A DNA stretch of 64,000 bases from Cyclobacteriaceae bacterium (GTDB lineage: Bacteria > Bacteroidota > Bacteroidia > Cytophagales > Cyclobacteriaceae), in contig CP129487.1 in assembly GCA_030584025.1 (NCBI GenBank), positions 1,302,001-1,366,000 on the forward strand. Reading direction: 5' to 3'. Every line of letters starts with the position of its first letter. Positions within the stretch are counted from its first letter, which is position 1. Under the pieces are notes generated by a model, which ran no database searches, was not told the origin of the DNA, and worked only from the letters and a program-made list of their open reading frames with translations. Below are positions 17,477 through 26,191 of this stretch, one piece after another. Position numbers and translations under genes: made by a program.

Positions 17477-18565
17477 ATGAAGAAGTTAATTTTCCTTTCT
17501 GTTTTTTTATTTGCGATTCTCCTAACGTGTACAGCTGCGCCCTTGCGGGTAGGCGTTGCGGGATTGACCCATACGCACGTTCATTGGATTCTGGGAAGAG
17601 CAGACCGTGGAGATATTCAACTTGTTGGTATTGCAGAACCAAATCAGGAATTAGCCCTTCGTTATCTTAAGCAGCATAATTTGCCTCAAGATTTGTGGTT
17701 TGCATCGTTGGAAGAAATGATTGCAAAAACAAAACCGGAAGCCGTTACCGCATTTGGTTCTATTTACGAGCATTTGAGGGTGGTTCAATTATGTGCGCCT
17801 AAAGGAATACATGTGATGGTTGAAAAGCCGTTGGCTGTGAGTATGGATCATGCGCTTAAGATGAAGGATCTGGCAAACAAACACGGCATTCAGTTACTCA
17901 CCAACTACGAAACCACCTGGTATGCCACGAATCATCAAGTAAAACAACTTGCTGATGGGGGAGAACTTGGTAAACTTCGAAAAATAGTGATACACGATGG
18001 ACATGAGGGGCCGAAAGAAATCGGTGTGAATAAAGAATTTCTAGACTGGCTGACGGATCCCATACAAAATGGAGGAGGCGCGGTAACGGATTTTGGCTGC
18101 TATGGCGCAAACCTGATCACATGGCTGGCGCAAGGTAAGAGACCTGTATCCGTTACAGCTGTACTTCAACAGTTCAAACTTGATGTTTATCCAAAAGTAG
18201 ATGACGAAGCCACTATTATTTTGGAATACCCCGATATGCAGGGCATTATTCAGGCTTCCTGGAACTGGCCGTTTAGCCGGAAAGATATGGAGGTATATGG
18301 AAGCACGGGTTATGCCCATAGTCTTGACCGTACTAGCATGCAAATACGCTTGAAAGGGGAGAATGAATTCAGGATTGAAAGGTTGCGTGAACGCACCTCA
18401 CCGCATGATGATCCCTTTGCATTATTTGAAGCAGTAATTCGAAAAAAAGTAGTTTTACCCGATTATGATCTATCGTCTTTGGAAAACAATATGATCGTAG
18501 TAGAGATTTTGGAAGCGGCTAAGGAAAGCGCCAGGACGGGTAAAAAAGTATCCCTTAAAAAGTAA
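17477..18565 (+). CDS. exported Gfo/Idh/MocA-family oxidoreductase
   Basis: A 362-residue NAD(P)-dependent oxidoreductase. I chose the ATG that gives a clean signal peptide (MKKLIFLSVFLFAILLTC), which fits the exported Gfo-type members. The dinucleotide-binding segment is RVGVAGLTHTHVHW, where the usual GxGxxG is altered to GVAGLT; the conserved EKP motif (VMVEKPLAVSM) is intact and DFGCYGANL is the usual C-terminal domain helix. It follows a T9SS protein without a terminator. Substrate unknown, probably a sugar or sugar derivative. An upstream ATG would add 12 residues before the signal peptide. Confidence 0.85.
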   Translation: MKKLIFLSVFLFAILLTCTAAPLRVGVAGLTHTHVHWILGRADRGDIQLVGIAEPNQELALRYLKQHNLPQDLWFASLEEMIAKTKPEAVTAFGSIYEHLRVVQLCAPKGIHVMVEKPLAVSMDHALKMKDLANKHGIQLLTNYETTWYATNHQVKQLADGGELGKLRKIVIHDGHEGPKEIGVNKEFLDWLTDPIQNGGGAVTDFGCYGANLITWLAQGKRPVSVTAVLQQFKLDVYPKVDDEATIILEYPDMQGIIQASWNWPFSRKDMEVYGSTGYAHSLDRTSMQIRLKGENEFRIERLRERTSPHDDPFALFEAVIRKKVVLPDYDLSSLENNMIVVEILEAAKESARTGKKVSLKK

Positions 18566-18590
18566 AAGCCACAGAAAAATCCGCGGCTTT
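18565..18590 (+). terminator. hairpin terminator after the oxidoreductase gene
   Basis: AAAGCCAC and GCGGCTTT (one A-C mismatch) form an eight-position stem around a ten-base loop, beginning at the stop codon, followed by GCTGTTTTTC. Its sequence is nearly the same as the hairpin downstream of the tRNA gene. Confidence 0.6.
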
Positions 18591-18600
18591 GCTGTTTTTC

Positions 18601-18910
18601 ATCTCTTCAATCTTCTAAATCAAAGCAAAGCTTAAGTTATGCTTCACGGTACTATTCCCCTCCGTGGAAGGAGGGCCAGAGGTGGTTGATTTTAATCAAT
18701 TATTGATGCCAAGAAATTCACCACCCCGGCCTGCCGCCACCCCTCCTGCATCAGGAGGGGAAGTGTTAGCGTGATGATTTTAATTAGTTGAAACTGATTC
18801 TGGATTTTTCAACTCTGTAATCATATAAATCAAAAAAGAGAAATTAAGCTGTGCTTCACTGTACTATTCCCCTCCTTGGAAAGGAGGGGCCAGGGGTGGT
18901 TGATTTTAGC
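18601..18910. repeat. direct and inverted copies of a CCCCTCC/GGAGGGG repeat
   Basis: Two direct copies of roughly 80 bases share AAATCAAA, AAGTTATGCTTCACGGTACT or its variant AAGCTGTGCTTCACTGTACT, then ATTCCCCTCC, GGAGGGG-type complement, and GGTGGTTGATTTTA. They lie near 18618-18694 and 18826-18908. A third copy of the palindromic core lies between them in inverted orientation (CCACCCCTCCTGCATCAGG and AGGGGAAGTG near 18739-18765). The arrangement suggests a palindromic, dispersed repeat (REP or MITE-like). It provides the last 20 or so codons of the truncated GIY-YIG gene. Confidence 0.7.
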
Positions 18911-19042
18911 TTTTGAGGTGAATTTAGATTTTCCGTATTCACCCTGATTATGTTTCAAGATTCGGGTATCCACATTTTCATGAGTGGCCCCTATATAGAA
19001 TTGATTCAGCGACTTGCTTACGATGATATAACATCCTGGCAT
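18830..19042 (-). pseudogene. GIY-YIG nuclease remnant, 3' end replaced by repeat
   Basis: Starting at the ATG that gives MPGCYIIVSKSLNQFYIGAT, the first 45 residues are the N-terminal half of a GIY-YIG endonuclease-like protein of the small UvrC-type family: CYII...FYIGAT is the GIY-YIG strand pair, and DTRILKHNQGEYG carries the helix with the conserved Arg. After KSKFTSKA the sequence departs: KINHPWPLLSKEGN is translation of the neighbouring repeat. The conserved Glu and the C-terminal helices of the family are missing, so the gene appears truncated by the repeat insertion and is probably inactive. Confidence 0.7.
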
Positions 19043-19060
19043 TTGTCTAAAATAGAAAAA

Positions 19061-19080
19061 GCCGCAGAAACTTCCGCGGC
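19061..19080 (-). terminator. terminator of the tRNA transcript
   Basis: GCCGC and GCGGC close a hairpin; on the minus strand it is followed by TTTTTC (A-run at 19056-19060), and on the plus strand by TTTT, so it may work both ways. It starts six bases after the tRNA 3' end. Confidence 0.75.
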
Positions 19081-19085
19081 TTTTG

Positions 19086-19159
19086 TGGGCCCAGCAGGGC
19101 ACGATCCTGCGACCCCCTGATTATGAGTCAGGTGCTCTAACCAGCTGAGCTATGGGCCC
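19086..19159 (-). tRNA. tRNA with CAU anticodon (elongator Met, or Ile2 if lysidine-modified)
   Basis: A 74-base cloverleaf: acceptor stem GGGCCCA pairing with TGGGCCC, discriminator A, D-arm TAGCTCAGCTGGTTAGAGC, anticodon stem-loop CCTGA-CTCATAA-TCAGG, and T-arm with GCAGG and CCTGC. The anticodon is CAT. CCA is not encoded (CAAAA follows). Sequence alone does not settle whether it reads AUG as elongator methionine or AUA as tRNA-Ile2 after lysidine modification; it lacks the initiator C1-A72 mismatch, so it is not the initiator. Confidence 0.95.
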
Positions 19160-19223
19160 TGATTCGGTCAAAAATCAGGTCGCAATGTTAGCATTTTGAA
19201 GGGTAAAATCCCAACCTGTTTCC

Positions 19224-21617
19224 TTAATTCCCCAGCGAAGTCTTGTAGTTTAAATACGTGGCATTTCCCGGGGCAAATTCCAGGGCTTTATCGATGGCCG
19301 TAAGCGCCTCATTGCGTTTGCCCATTTTGGCGTACGCCTGACTTTGATAGTAATACGCTTCAGCATAGCCAGCCTTTAACTCCAATGCTTTATTGGCATC
19401 CTGCAAGGCTTCTTCGGTTTGATTGAGCGCTAGTTTAGTGCGTGCTCGCAGGCAAAAAGCTTCTGCATAGGCTGGTTTTAACCGTATGGCTTCGTTCAGG
19501 TCAGCAAGTGATTGCTGATCTTTCTCCAAGATATAATGTAAGTCGCCTCTCCGGTAGAAGGCTTCCGGATAGTTAGGTTTTAATTCAATGGCTTTTGTGT
19601 AATCCGATAGCGCCTGGTTGTCAAACTTGAGCATATAGTTTGAATAGCCACGCCAGTAGTACGCATCACCCGTGGGCTTTATTTCAATAGACTTTGTGAG
19701 GTCAATTGTAGATTCACTATAACGTTTCAAGAAGTGTTTAACCTTACCTCTTAACAACAGCGCTTCAGAATATGCGGGGCGTATTTCAAGCGCCTGGTTG
19801 AGCGCCTCCAATGCTTTTTCATCATTGGCCTTATCAAATTCAATCAGCCCGCGTACATAGTAAGCTTCAGCATTTAGCGGATTTAACTCAATTGCTTTGT
19901 TGGCATCTTTAGTGGCCTCATCGTACTGTTTACTGAAATACTTAACAAATCCTCGATAATGCCAGGCCTCTGAATAATCATGTCGTAAGTTGATAGCAGT
20001 CGTAAAATTAGCAATGGCCTCTTCGTCTTTTACCTGCGCAAACTTTACACGCCCTTTCCAATAATAGGCTTCGGGGTAATTTGGACGTAATTGAAGTGCC
20101 TTGTTAAAGTCGGCCTCTGCATTATCATTTTTTCCTGACATGAATTCAGACACACCTCTCCAAAAATGTGCCTCTACATGGTCGGGTTTTTGCTGAATGG
20201 TAGTAGTAAGGTCTTTTATCGCTTCAATATCGTTACCCAATAAATAATAACAGTTACCTCTATAAAAATAGGCCTGCGTATAATTGGGATCTTGCCTAAT
20301 CACCTGGTTAAAATCGGCTATGGCTTCGTTGTGCATCCGCAAAGAATAATAGGAGTTTCCTCTGTAATACAATGCATTCAAGTGACGAGGGTTTAAGGAG
20401 ATGGCCGCTGTGAAATTTTTTATCGCTTCCTCATAATTCTGTGAACCATAATATGCCTGGCCACGATAATAATGGGCATCAACAAAATCAGGTTTGACTT
20501 TAATGCATTCAGAAAAGTCATAAATAGCCTCAGCATCCATTCGCATGGCATAGTACACATTGCCCCGCCAATAATAAGCGTCTCCAAACTCTGGCTTAAG
20601 CTGTATGGCTTTTGTGTAATCTGCTAAAGCGTCATAATCCAGTTTTAACGCGTACTTCACTCGTCCCATCATATAATGGGCTTCTGCATAGTTAGGATTC
20701 AGTCCAATAGCTTTTGAGAAATCCGACATGGCATCGTTGTACAATTCACTTTCAAAATTGGTTAAACCACTTTTATAATGAATTTCAGCTTGCTTTTCAT
20801 TTTCAGGTGATACGGGTACGCGCTCAACAATCGCTTGCTGCTGTTTTACCGGTTTGGCTCCACGTGCTACGTAAAAATCTTCCCCTTTTAAGGATGTGGT
20901 TTCCCACGGAATCTGCATCCGTCCTGAGCGCTCCTCCACTTCGGTACGAACCTTTTTGAACACTTGTTCAAGAGTAAGGGACTCATCTTTAATATATTTT
21001 AAAATGGCGCTGGTATACAATCCGTTTATGCCATCACCATCGGCTGCCGTTGTGCCCGGTGCAGTGGCATAAGCAATCAACGTTCCGCTGGGTGCGTTCA
21101 TCATGGCCAATCCGTTGCCATTGGTACTTCTGCGCCAGCTACGCTCAAACGGGTTGTTGCGGCAGGCATCCATGATAATTACATTCACCTTGGCTTTGGC
21201 CGTTTCCATAAAACTCACCACCCGATCGGCTGAAACGCAATCGAATTCAATCTGCTCTTCATTTTGAAGGTTGGCCTCTATGGGAATCATATAGTTTGAT
21301 CCGTTGTGCTGAATGCCATGGCCTGCATAGTAGAACAGACCCACATCATTTCCTGCGAGGCGTTTTCCAAATTCGTTGATAACCCGCTTCATATCGTTGC
21401 TGGAGAGGTCTTCGTACTTCATCACCTCAAATCCCATCGATTGCAGGGTTCCTGCCATGGCACGGGCATCATTTACAGGATTGCGCAGGGAGCCACCATG
21501 CTGGTAGCTGGAGTTGCCAATAATCAGCGCCAACCGTTTTTGATAGGATTGACCGTAGGTTGCGGTACACAGGCACGTTACTGTGAGTAGAGTAGCCCAG
21601 AATTTCAACGTTTTCAT
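19224..21617 (-). CDS. secreted caspase-like (peptidase C14) protein with 15 TPR repeats
   Basis: A 797-residue exported protein. After a signal peptide (ends near TATYGQ) a caspase/metacaspase-like domain spans ~27-260, with the catalytic His100 in YYAGHG and Cys152 in IIMDACRNNPF. From ~285 to the end there are 15 consecutive 34-residue tetratricopeptide repeats, nearly all with the pattern AxxYYxRGxxxY...A..D...AI.L.P. Such proteins are common in bacteria with complex surfaces; the caspase part is probably a protease with Arg/Lys preference and the TPRs bind a partner. It stands alone; no nearby partner is evident. A near-consensus -7 box (TATCTTTC) lies about 20 bases upstream. Confidence 0.9.
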   Translation of the reverse strand: MKTLKFWATLLTVTCLCTATYGQSYQKRLALIIGNSSYQHGGSLRNPVNDARAMAGTLQSMGFEVMKYEDLSSNDMKRVINEFGKRLAGNDVGLFYYAGHGIQHNGSNYMIPIEANLQNEEQIEFDCVSADRVVSFMETAKAKVNVIIMDACRNNPFERSWRRSTNGNGLAMMNAPSGTLIAYATAPGTTAADGDGINGLYTSAILKYIKDESLTLEQVFKKVRTEVEERSGRMQIPWETTSLKGEDFYVARGAKPVKQQQAIVERVPVSPENEKQAEIHYKSGLTNFESELYNDAMSDFSKAIGLNPNYAEAHYMMGRVKYALKLDYDALADYTKAIQLKPEFGDAYYWRGNVYYAMRMDAEAIYDFSECIKVKPDFVDAHYYRGQAYYGSQNYEEAIKNFTAAISLNPRHLNALYYRGNSYYSLRMHNEAIADFNQVIRQDPNYTQAYFYRGNCYYLLGNDIEAIKDLTTTIQQKPDHVEAHFWRGVSEFMSGKNDNAEADFNKALQLRPNYPEAYYWKGRVKFAQVKDEEAIANFTTAINLRHDYSEAWHYRGFVKYFSKQYDEATKDANKAIELNPLNAEAYYVRGLIEFDKANDEKALEALNQALEIRPAYSEALLLRGKVKHFLKRYSESTIDLTKSIEIKPTGDAYYWRGYSNYMLKFDNQALSDYTKAIELKPNYPEAFYRRGDLHYILEKDQQSLADLNEAIRLKPAYAEAFCLRARTKLALNQTEEALQDANKALELKAGYAEAYYYQSQAYAKMGKRNEALTAIDKALEFAPGNATYLNYKTSLGN

Positions 21618-21748
21618 GGTTCAGGTTTTTCGAGTTGAAAGATAAAAATTCGGGAAGGGAATATCAATGAAATAATCTGTTCTTAAATATTTGATATGAT
21701 AATCTTTAAGGATTGATTCTTTTGCATATTTGACTTTAAGATTAGAAC

Positions 21749-22369
21749 GTGAAGGTTAAGAACTTAATTTTTGATTTGGGCGGAGTAATTATTGATTTGT
21801 CGCCCGTCCGAACGGTTGATGCGTTTTCTGCATTATCGGGTGTTGCGCCTGACGATGTACGAAAGGCTTACCTTACTGAACTGGAATTTTTTGCTTATGA
21901 ACGGGGTGAAATTTCGGATATGGAATTCAGAACTGCGGTACAGCGAATACTGTCTTTTGAAACCACCGTTCATGAATTTGACCGGGCATGGAATGCCATG
22001 CTGGTTGACCTGCCAAAGGCGAAACTGAACCTGTTGGATAGCCTGCGCAGTAAATTCCGCGTAACGCTACTGAGCAATACCAATAACATTCATCTTGATT
22101 TTGTGAACCAGCAAATGTTGCCCAAGGTTTCTGAACAGATAAAATTGGATGCGTATTTTCACGGGACGTATTATTCCCATTTGGTAGGGAAACGAAAACC
22201 CGAACCGATAATTTTTCAGCAGGTGCTGGAAGAGAACGGGTTTGTTCCGCAGGAGACCGTGTTTCTGGACGATAACCCGGAAAACATTCAATCAGCAGCG
22301 CGGTTAGGTATTCAAACATTTTTGGTGAAGCATCCGGATGAGGTATTTGATTTTTTTAACACGTTATGA
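21749..22369 (+). CDS. HAD-family hydrolase (phosphatase, IA v3-like)
   Basis: A 206-residue cytoplasmic HAD-superfamily phosphatase. Motif I FDLGGVIID has nucleophile Asp9; motif II is LLSNTNNIH; motif III is the Lys in VGKRKPEPIIF; motif IV is VFLDDNPENI. The DLGGV form of motif I is typical of the YihX/haloacid dehalogenase subgroup, where the usual second Asp is replaced. It starts with GTG. Its end overlaps the site-2 protease by four bases (ATGA), so the two are probably co-translated. Substrate unknown. Confidence 0.88.
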   Translation: MKVKNLIFDLGGVIIDLSPVRTVDAFSALSGVAPDDVRKAYLTELEFFAYERGEISDMEFRTAVQRILSFETTVHEFDRAWNAMLVDLPKAKLNLLDSLRSKFRVTLLSNTNNIHLDFVNQQMLPKVSEQIKLDAYFHGTYYSHLVGKRKPEPIIFQQVLEENGFVPQETVFLDDNPENIQSAARLGIQTFLVKHPDEVFDFFNTL

Positions 22370-23493
22370 GTAAAGAGACGAAACGAATTATTCTTCAGGC
22401 TTTTTTATTTATTGCAACGTTTGTCACCACTACTATTGCCGGGGCTGAGTGGACTTACGGAAAATCAGTTTATGTAGCCTTTACCTGGGATGATTTTGTT
22501 TCAGGAATGCATTTCTCAATACCGTTTTTGTTGATCCTCACGGTACATGAATTCGGGCACTATTTCACGGCAAGAAAAAATCAGGTCAACTCCAGTTTGC
22601 CGTACTATATTCCGATTCCTCCTTTTCCGTTTTCAATTGGTACCATGGGCGCCATTATTCGGCTGCGCCAGCGTGTAACCTCGCTTAAGGTGAATTTTGA
22701 TATTGGTATTGCCGGTCCACTGGCGGGTTTTGTAATGGCGTTGATTGTCCTTTTTTATGGATTCTCCAACCTTCCCCCCGCAGAATATATTTTCGAGATT
22801 CATCCGGAATATGAACAATATGGATTGGCGTACGCGGATCACGTATATGGAAATCAAGAAGGTGTAATTGATGTGGTAATTGGAAAAAATTTACTGTTTC
22901 TTATTTTTGAGAAATTCGTGGCTGACCCAGAACGCGTGCCTAATCCACATGAGATCATGCATTATCCGTATCTATTTTCCGGATTCCTGGCACTCATATT
23001 TACAGCCTTAAATCTTCTTCCGATTGGTCAGTTGGATGGCGGTCACGTATTGTACGGGTTAGTCGGTTACAAAAACCACAAACTAATTGCATCCGGTGTG
23101 TTTATCGTGTTTATTTTTTATGCGGGCCTGGGTTTGGTAACTCCGCTTCAACCGATGGATGATTTGATTTTTTACGCACCGGCTTATGTCATCTTTCTGG
23201 TATTGTGTTTACGAGGGCTTAAACTTTCAACTCAAAATACGGTTATGATCGCGCTACTGATCTTTGCCGCACAGTTTGTGTGGAGTTGGCTTCAACCTAC
23301 CGTGAATGGCTTTACCGGATGGTTGTTGTTTGCGTTCATCATAGGGCGGCTGGCAGGCGTAGAACATCCACGCGCTGAAATTGAAGAAGAGCTGGATACT
23401 AACCGCCAGCTGTTAGGTTGGATTGCCCTGATTATTTTTGTGCTGTGCTTTAGTCCGGTGCCGATTGAGATGACAGCGGCTATTCCTGAATAA
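22366..23493 (+). CDS. site-2 protease family (M50) membrane metalloprotease
   Basis: A 375-residue polytopic membrane protein. The zinc-binding motif HEFGH (His61, Glu62, His65) lies in the helix LLILTVHEFGHYFTARK, and the third ligand Asp in QLDGGHVLYG about residue 220, both classic for M50 proteases. No PDZ domain separates them, as in the plant-like EGY/S2P type. About eight hydrophobic segments are seen. Role: intramembrane cleavage of a regulator or signal peptide remnants. It is coupled to the preceding HAD hydrolase. Confidence 0.9.
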   Translation: MSKETKRIILQAFLFIATFVTTTIAGAEWTYGKSVYVAFTWDDFVSGMHFSIPFLLILTVHEFGHYFTARKNQVNSSLPYYIPIPPFPFSIGTMGAIIRLRQRVTSLKVNFDIGIAGPLAGFVMALIVLFYGFSNLPPAEYIFEIHPEYEQYGLAYADHVYGNQEGVIDVVIGKNLLFLIFEKFVADPERVPNPHEIMHYPYLFSGFLALIFTALNLLPIGQLDGGHVLYGLVGYKNHKLIASGVFIVFIFYAGLGLVTPLQPMDDLIFYAPAYVIFLVLCLRGLKLSTQNTVMIALLIFAAQFVWSWLQPTVNGFTGWLLFAFIIGRLAGVEHPRAEIEEELDTNRQLLGWIALIIFVLCFSPVPIEMTAAIPE

Positions 23494-25348
23494 TAATTTT
23501 TTGGGATTGGAATGAATCCCCATCGAAGTAACGAACAAGGTATAACCCGGGAAGCGTGTGAGTCATCCTGATTCTTGTTTTGTTTTCTGCTTCCTGAAAC
23601 GCATCAAATGCGATGGGATAGCCAGAGGTAGTGAGGATCTGAATCCGGGTAACTTCTCCGTCAATAAAAAACTCTCCGCGGTTAGGATTTGGGTAAAGTG
23701 AAATATGTTTAGTTAAAGGAGTTTCCGAGTCCGTAACCACAGCTCCGGGGCCAAAGCGCGGACGAATCATCAGGCTTCCCTTTATAAGCACATTCTGTAA
23801 CCAGGTATTCGGATTGTTAACGCCTGCAGTATTGGTATAGAGTTGATCACCGGTTTCATTATTGGAATCTAACCCGATCAATACCCGACCGGAGGATGGT
23901 TGTTGCCAGCCTATATAAAATATTCCCTGCACAACTGTGGATTGAATAAACTCTCGCAGTACAAATTCATTATTGCTGTTTCGCTGAATGGGAACCAGTT
24001 CTTCAAGAAGTAAGTCTCCAGGTTTGCCATTATCATCGTTCCAAACATAAAAAGTAACGGTGGAGGCAAAGGTTCCGTATGAATTTGGGAAGTGCACGTA
24101 TACACCATTTACCGTATCCGGATCGGGTGTCAACAGCTCAAAACGATAAGCAGCTACGTTACCGTTTCCGGCAAGTCCTACTGCATACTCTGCTATGCCA
24201 TCATCGTAAGCGTAGTAATCGGTTAACGTGTAGGAAGTAGTTAGTGTGTCATTAAACCTGAAATCAATGTTCGAGAAATCTGCACGGATGGTGTCATCTG
24301 CCTGAAGGGTAACGGTATATCGGATAATCAGCGAGTCGGCATTTGAATCAAAATTGCTGATGTCCGGTACAATATCCGTCACAATTTTTCTTTTTTCGAA
24401 GGGTGTAATGGTTGGTGAGATGGCCACCGAGTCCTTCAGCAGGAAATCTGATTCTAAACTTAATGCACTATTGGTATATGATTGAATATTTACCGCATAC
24501 TTGTAATTCATGGGTTGCGGGATTGATTCTAGATTACTTAACCCAAACGCGGGGAAGGATTGATTCTGTTGAGAAAAGAAATGCTTTACCGGAATAGCAT
24601 GGTAATTACTGAAAGCGGATGATAGGGGGGTGTAAAGCGAGCGATCTGGAAATGATGGGGTTCCATCTGTTCTTTCTTTATCGAGGTACACATAATCAAT
24701 ATGCCACGAATCAAATTTCCCCGACTGCCTGCCATATGCCTGAAAGCGAAATTGAAAATCATCGTGGATGTATTCTCCTTGATTAATGCGAATGGTGTAG
24801 TAGTAGAATGAATCCGGTTGTTGCATGGCGGTAGCCTGGAAGGTTGCACGGAGGTCCCAGTTATCATCCTTATCAAAAAATTGCAATTCAAGCTTATCGT
24901 TGGCATCCGGTGGTTCAACAGAACCACCCCACTGGTAATAAAAACTAAGAAATATATCATTCTGACCAGCGACAGGTACCTCCGTCATTTTGATTCTACG
25001 CGAAACCATTACATCGGTTGGTCCCACATCCAGGTTCTGGTTGGGGTTGGGTGCATAGGCTACACCTGCTCCGTTAACACCATCAAAGGTGGCTACATTT
25101 ATAGTAGGTGGTTTAATGGCGGCACCTGAGTTGATCCATACATTGGCCTTATCTTCCCATAGGGTATCGGTATGGGTGGGTGTTGAGAAGTCATCCCAAA
25201 AGGGAAGTGACATGGGTTCTAGATGGGATTTCTGGCGTTCAACCGTTTTTTGTTGGTTGCTTTGATGGATCGGATAAAGAGTAAGTTGTGCTGATACCAC
25301 AACCGGAATCAGAAAAATAATCGAAGCAAGAAAAAATCGGGTAATCAC
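23480..25348 (-). CDS. secreted protein with type A T9SS sorting domain
   Basis: A 622-residue exported protein. It starts with GTG and a signal peptide (FFLASIIFLIPVVVSAQ). The C-terminal ~80 residues are a type A T9SS sorting domain: HISLYPNPNRGEFFIDGE, then ITRIQILTTSGYPI and PGLYLVRYFDGDS. The middle part is beta-rich with repeated FWDDFS, FLSFYYQWGG and DSWHIDYVYLD, suggesting jelly-roll modules, but no enzyme motif is visible. It is the last gene of a run with ddl and the PASTA protein, separated from PASTA by six bases. It overlaps the site-2 protease gene tail to tail by 14 bases. Confidence 0.85.
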   Translation of the reverse strand: MITRFFLASIIFLIPVVVSAQLTLYPIHQSNQQKTVERQKSHLEPMSLPFWDDFSTPTHTDTLWEDKANVWINSGAAIKPPTINVATFDGVNGAGVAYAPNPNQNLDVGPTDVMVSRRIKMTEVPVAGQNDIFLSFYYQWGGSVEPPDANDKLELQFFDKDDNWDLRATFQATAMQQPDSFYYYTIRINQGEYIHDDFQFRFQAYGRQSGKFDSWHIDYVYLDKERTDGTPSFPDRSLYTPLSSAFSNYHAIPVKHFFSQQNQSFPAFGLSNLESIPQPMNYKYAVNIQSYTNSALSLESDFLLKDSVAISPTITPFEKRKIVTDIVPDISNFDSNADSLIIRYTVTLQADDTIRADFSNIDFRFNDTLTTSYTLTDYYAYDDGIAEYAVGLAGNGNVAAYRFELLTPDPDTVNGVYVHFPNSYGTFASTVTFYVWNDDNGKPGDLLLEELVPIQRNSNNEFVLREFIQSTVVQGIFYIGWQQPSSGRVLIGLDSNNETGDQLYTNTAGVNNPNTWLQNVLIKGSLMIRPRFGPGAVVTDSETPLTKHISLYPNPNRGEFFIDGEVTRIQILTTSGYPIAFDAFQEAENKTRIRMTHTLPGLYLVRYFDGDSFQSQKIIIQE

Positions 25349-25354
25349 CTGCTA

Positions 25355-26179
25355 TTAATTCAATGGATCTTCGAGCTCTTCGTTATCCTCACCTTCTTCA
25401 TCGGGTAAAGGCGTACCTTTTTTGCCCACCCATACTTCAACGACATCGCCCACCTTAATATTTTCTCCTGGTTGGGGCTTTTGTTTCAATACCACCACTG
25501 GTTCGGTACCCCCAAGTGTGTCACCCACAACTTCAATGGAAATGTTCAGGTGTGAACCAAAAATGGGAATCTTGGCATCTTCCAATGTATATCCGCGAAC
25601 ATCTGGAGCGGGAAAGGAGTTGTTACCCCCGTCTTCAACTACCAGGTCGATAACCGAGCCTTTCGGGATGCGTGTACCCGGTTCAATCTTGGTGCCTTCG
25701 TACCGCATTTCTTTTACGAGGTTTAGAAACGGTCCGCGTACCAGTTGAATGCGGCCGCGCTTCAATTCATTACCGCGCAAAATGGCTTCGGCATTGATTA
25801 ATGAACCATCAACCAGGTTGGGCATGGGTACGGTTGGTGGCGTTACGCGGTTCAATGAAATGTAAATGACCCGGTTTTCTTTTACTTTCGATCCCGCGGC
25901 AGGGAACTGCCTTAACACGGTAAGGGGAGGATATTCCTCGGTGTAGGATGAATCGTTCACTTCATACCGTAACGTACGCTTTACCAGAAAATCTTCCAGT
26001 TCGCTTACATGCAATCCTTCAATGCTGGGTACGGTAATGGTTTCACCGTGGTTGGTAGCAGCCGGCAAATACATATAGAAGTAAATGACTGCGAGCAACA
26101 GAATAACAATAATCGTTGCTGCAACGCTTCCCAGTACTCCGCCCAGTGTTGAGGTATATTTTTTCAAATTCAATTTCAT
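25355..26179 (-). CDS. membrane-anchored PASTA-domain protein
   Basis: A 274-residue protein with one N-terminal membrane segment (about residues 14-36, VAATIIVILLLAVIYFYMYL) and three extracytoplasmic PASTA domains (~45-112, ~115-185, ~188-258). Each has the PASTA pattern, such as VPSIEGLHVSELEDFL, PMPNLVDGSLINAEAIL and APDVRGYTLEDAKI with a later GxxxxxGxxV. PASTA domains bind peptidoglycan fragments or muropeptides. No kinase or penicillin-binding domain is attached. It lies directly after ddl, which supports a role at the cell wall. The acidic C-tail (DEEGEDNEELED) is unusual. Confidence 0.9.
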   Translation of the reverse strand: MKLNLKKYTSTLGGVLGSVAATIIVILLLAVIYFYMYLPAATNHGETITVPSIEGLHVSELEDFLVKRTLRYEVNDSSYTEEYPPLTVLRQFPAAGSKVKENRVIYISLNRVTPPTVPMPNLVDGSLINAEAILRGNELKRGRIQLVRGPFLNLVKEMRYEGTKIEPGTRIPKGSVIDLVVEDGGNNSFPAPDVRGYTLEDAKIPIFGSHLNISIEVVGDTLGGTEPVVVLKQKPQPGENIKVGDVVEVWVGKKGTPLPDEEGEDNEELEDPLN

Positions 26180-26191
26180 GCTTTAAAAAAG

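Noticed and set aside
18601..18910. CRISPR array
   Set aside because: Only two direct copies plus an inverted core, spacing over 200 bases and no cas genes.
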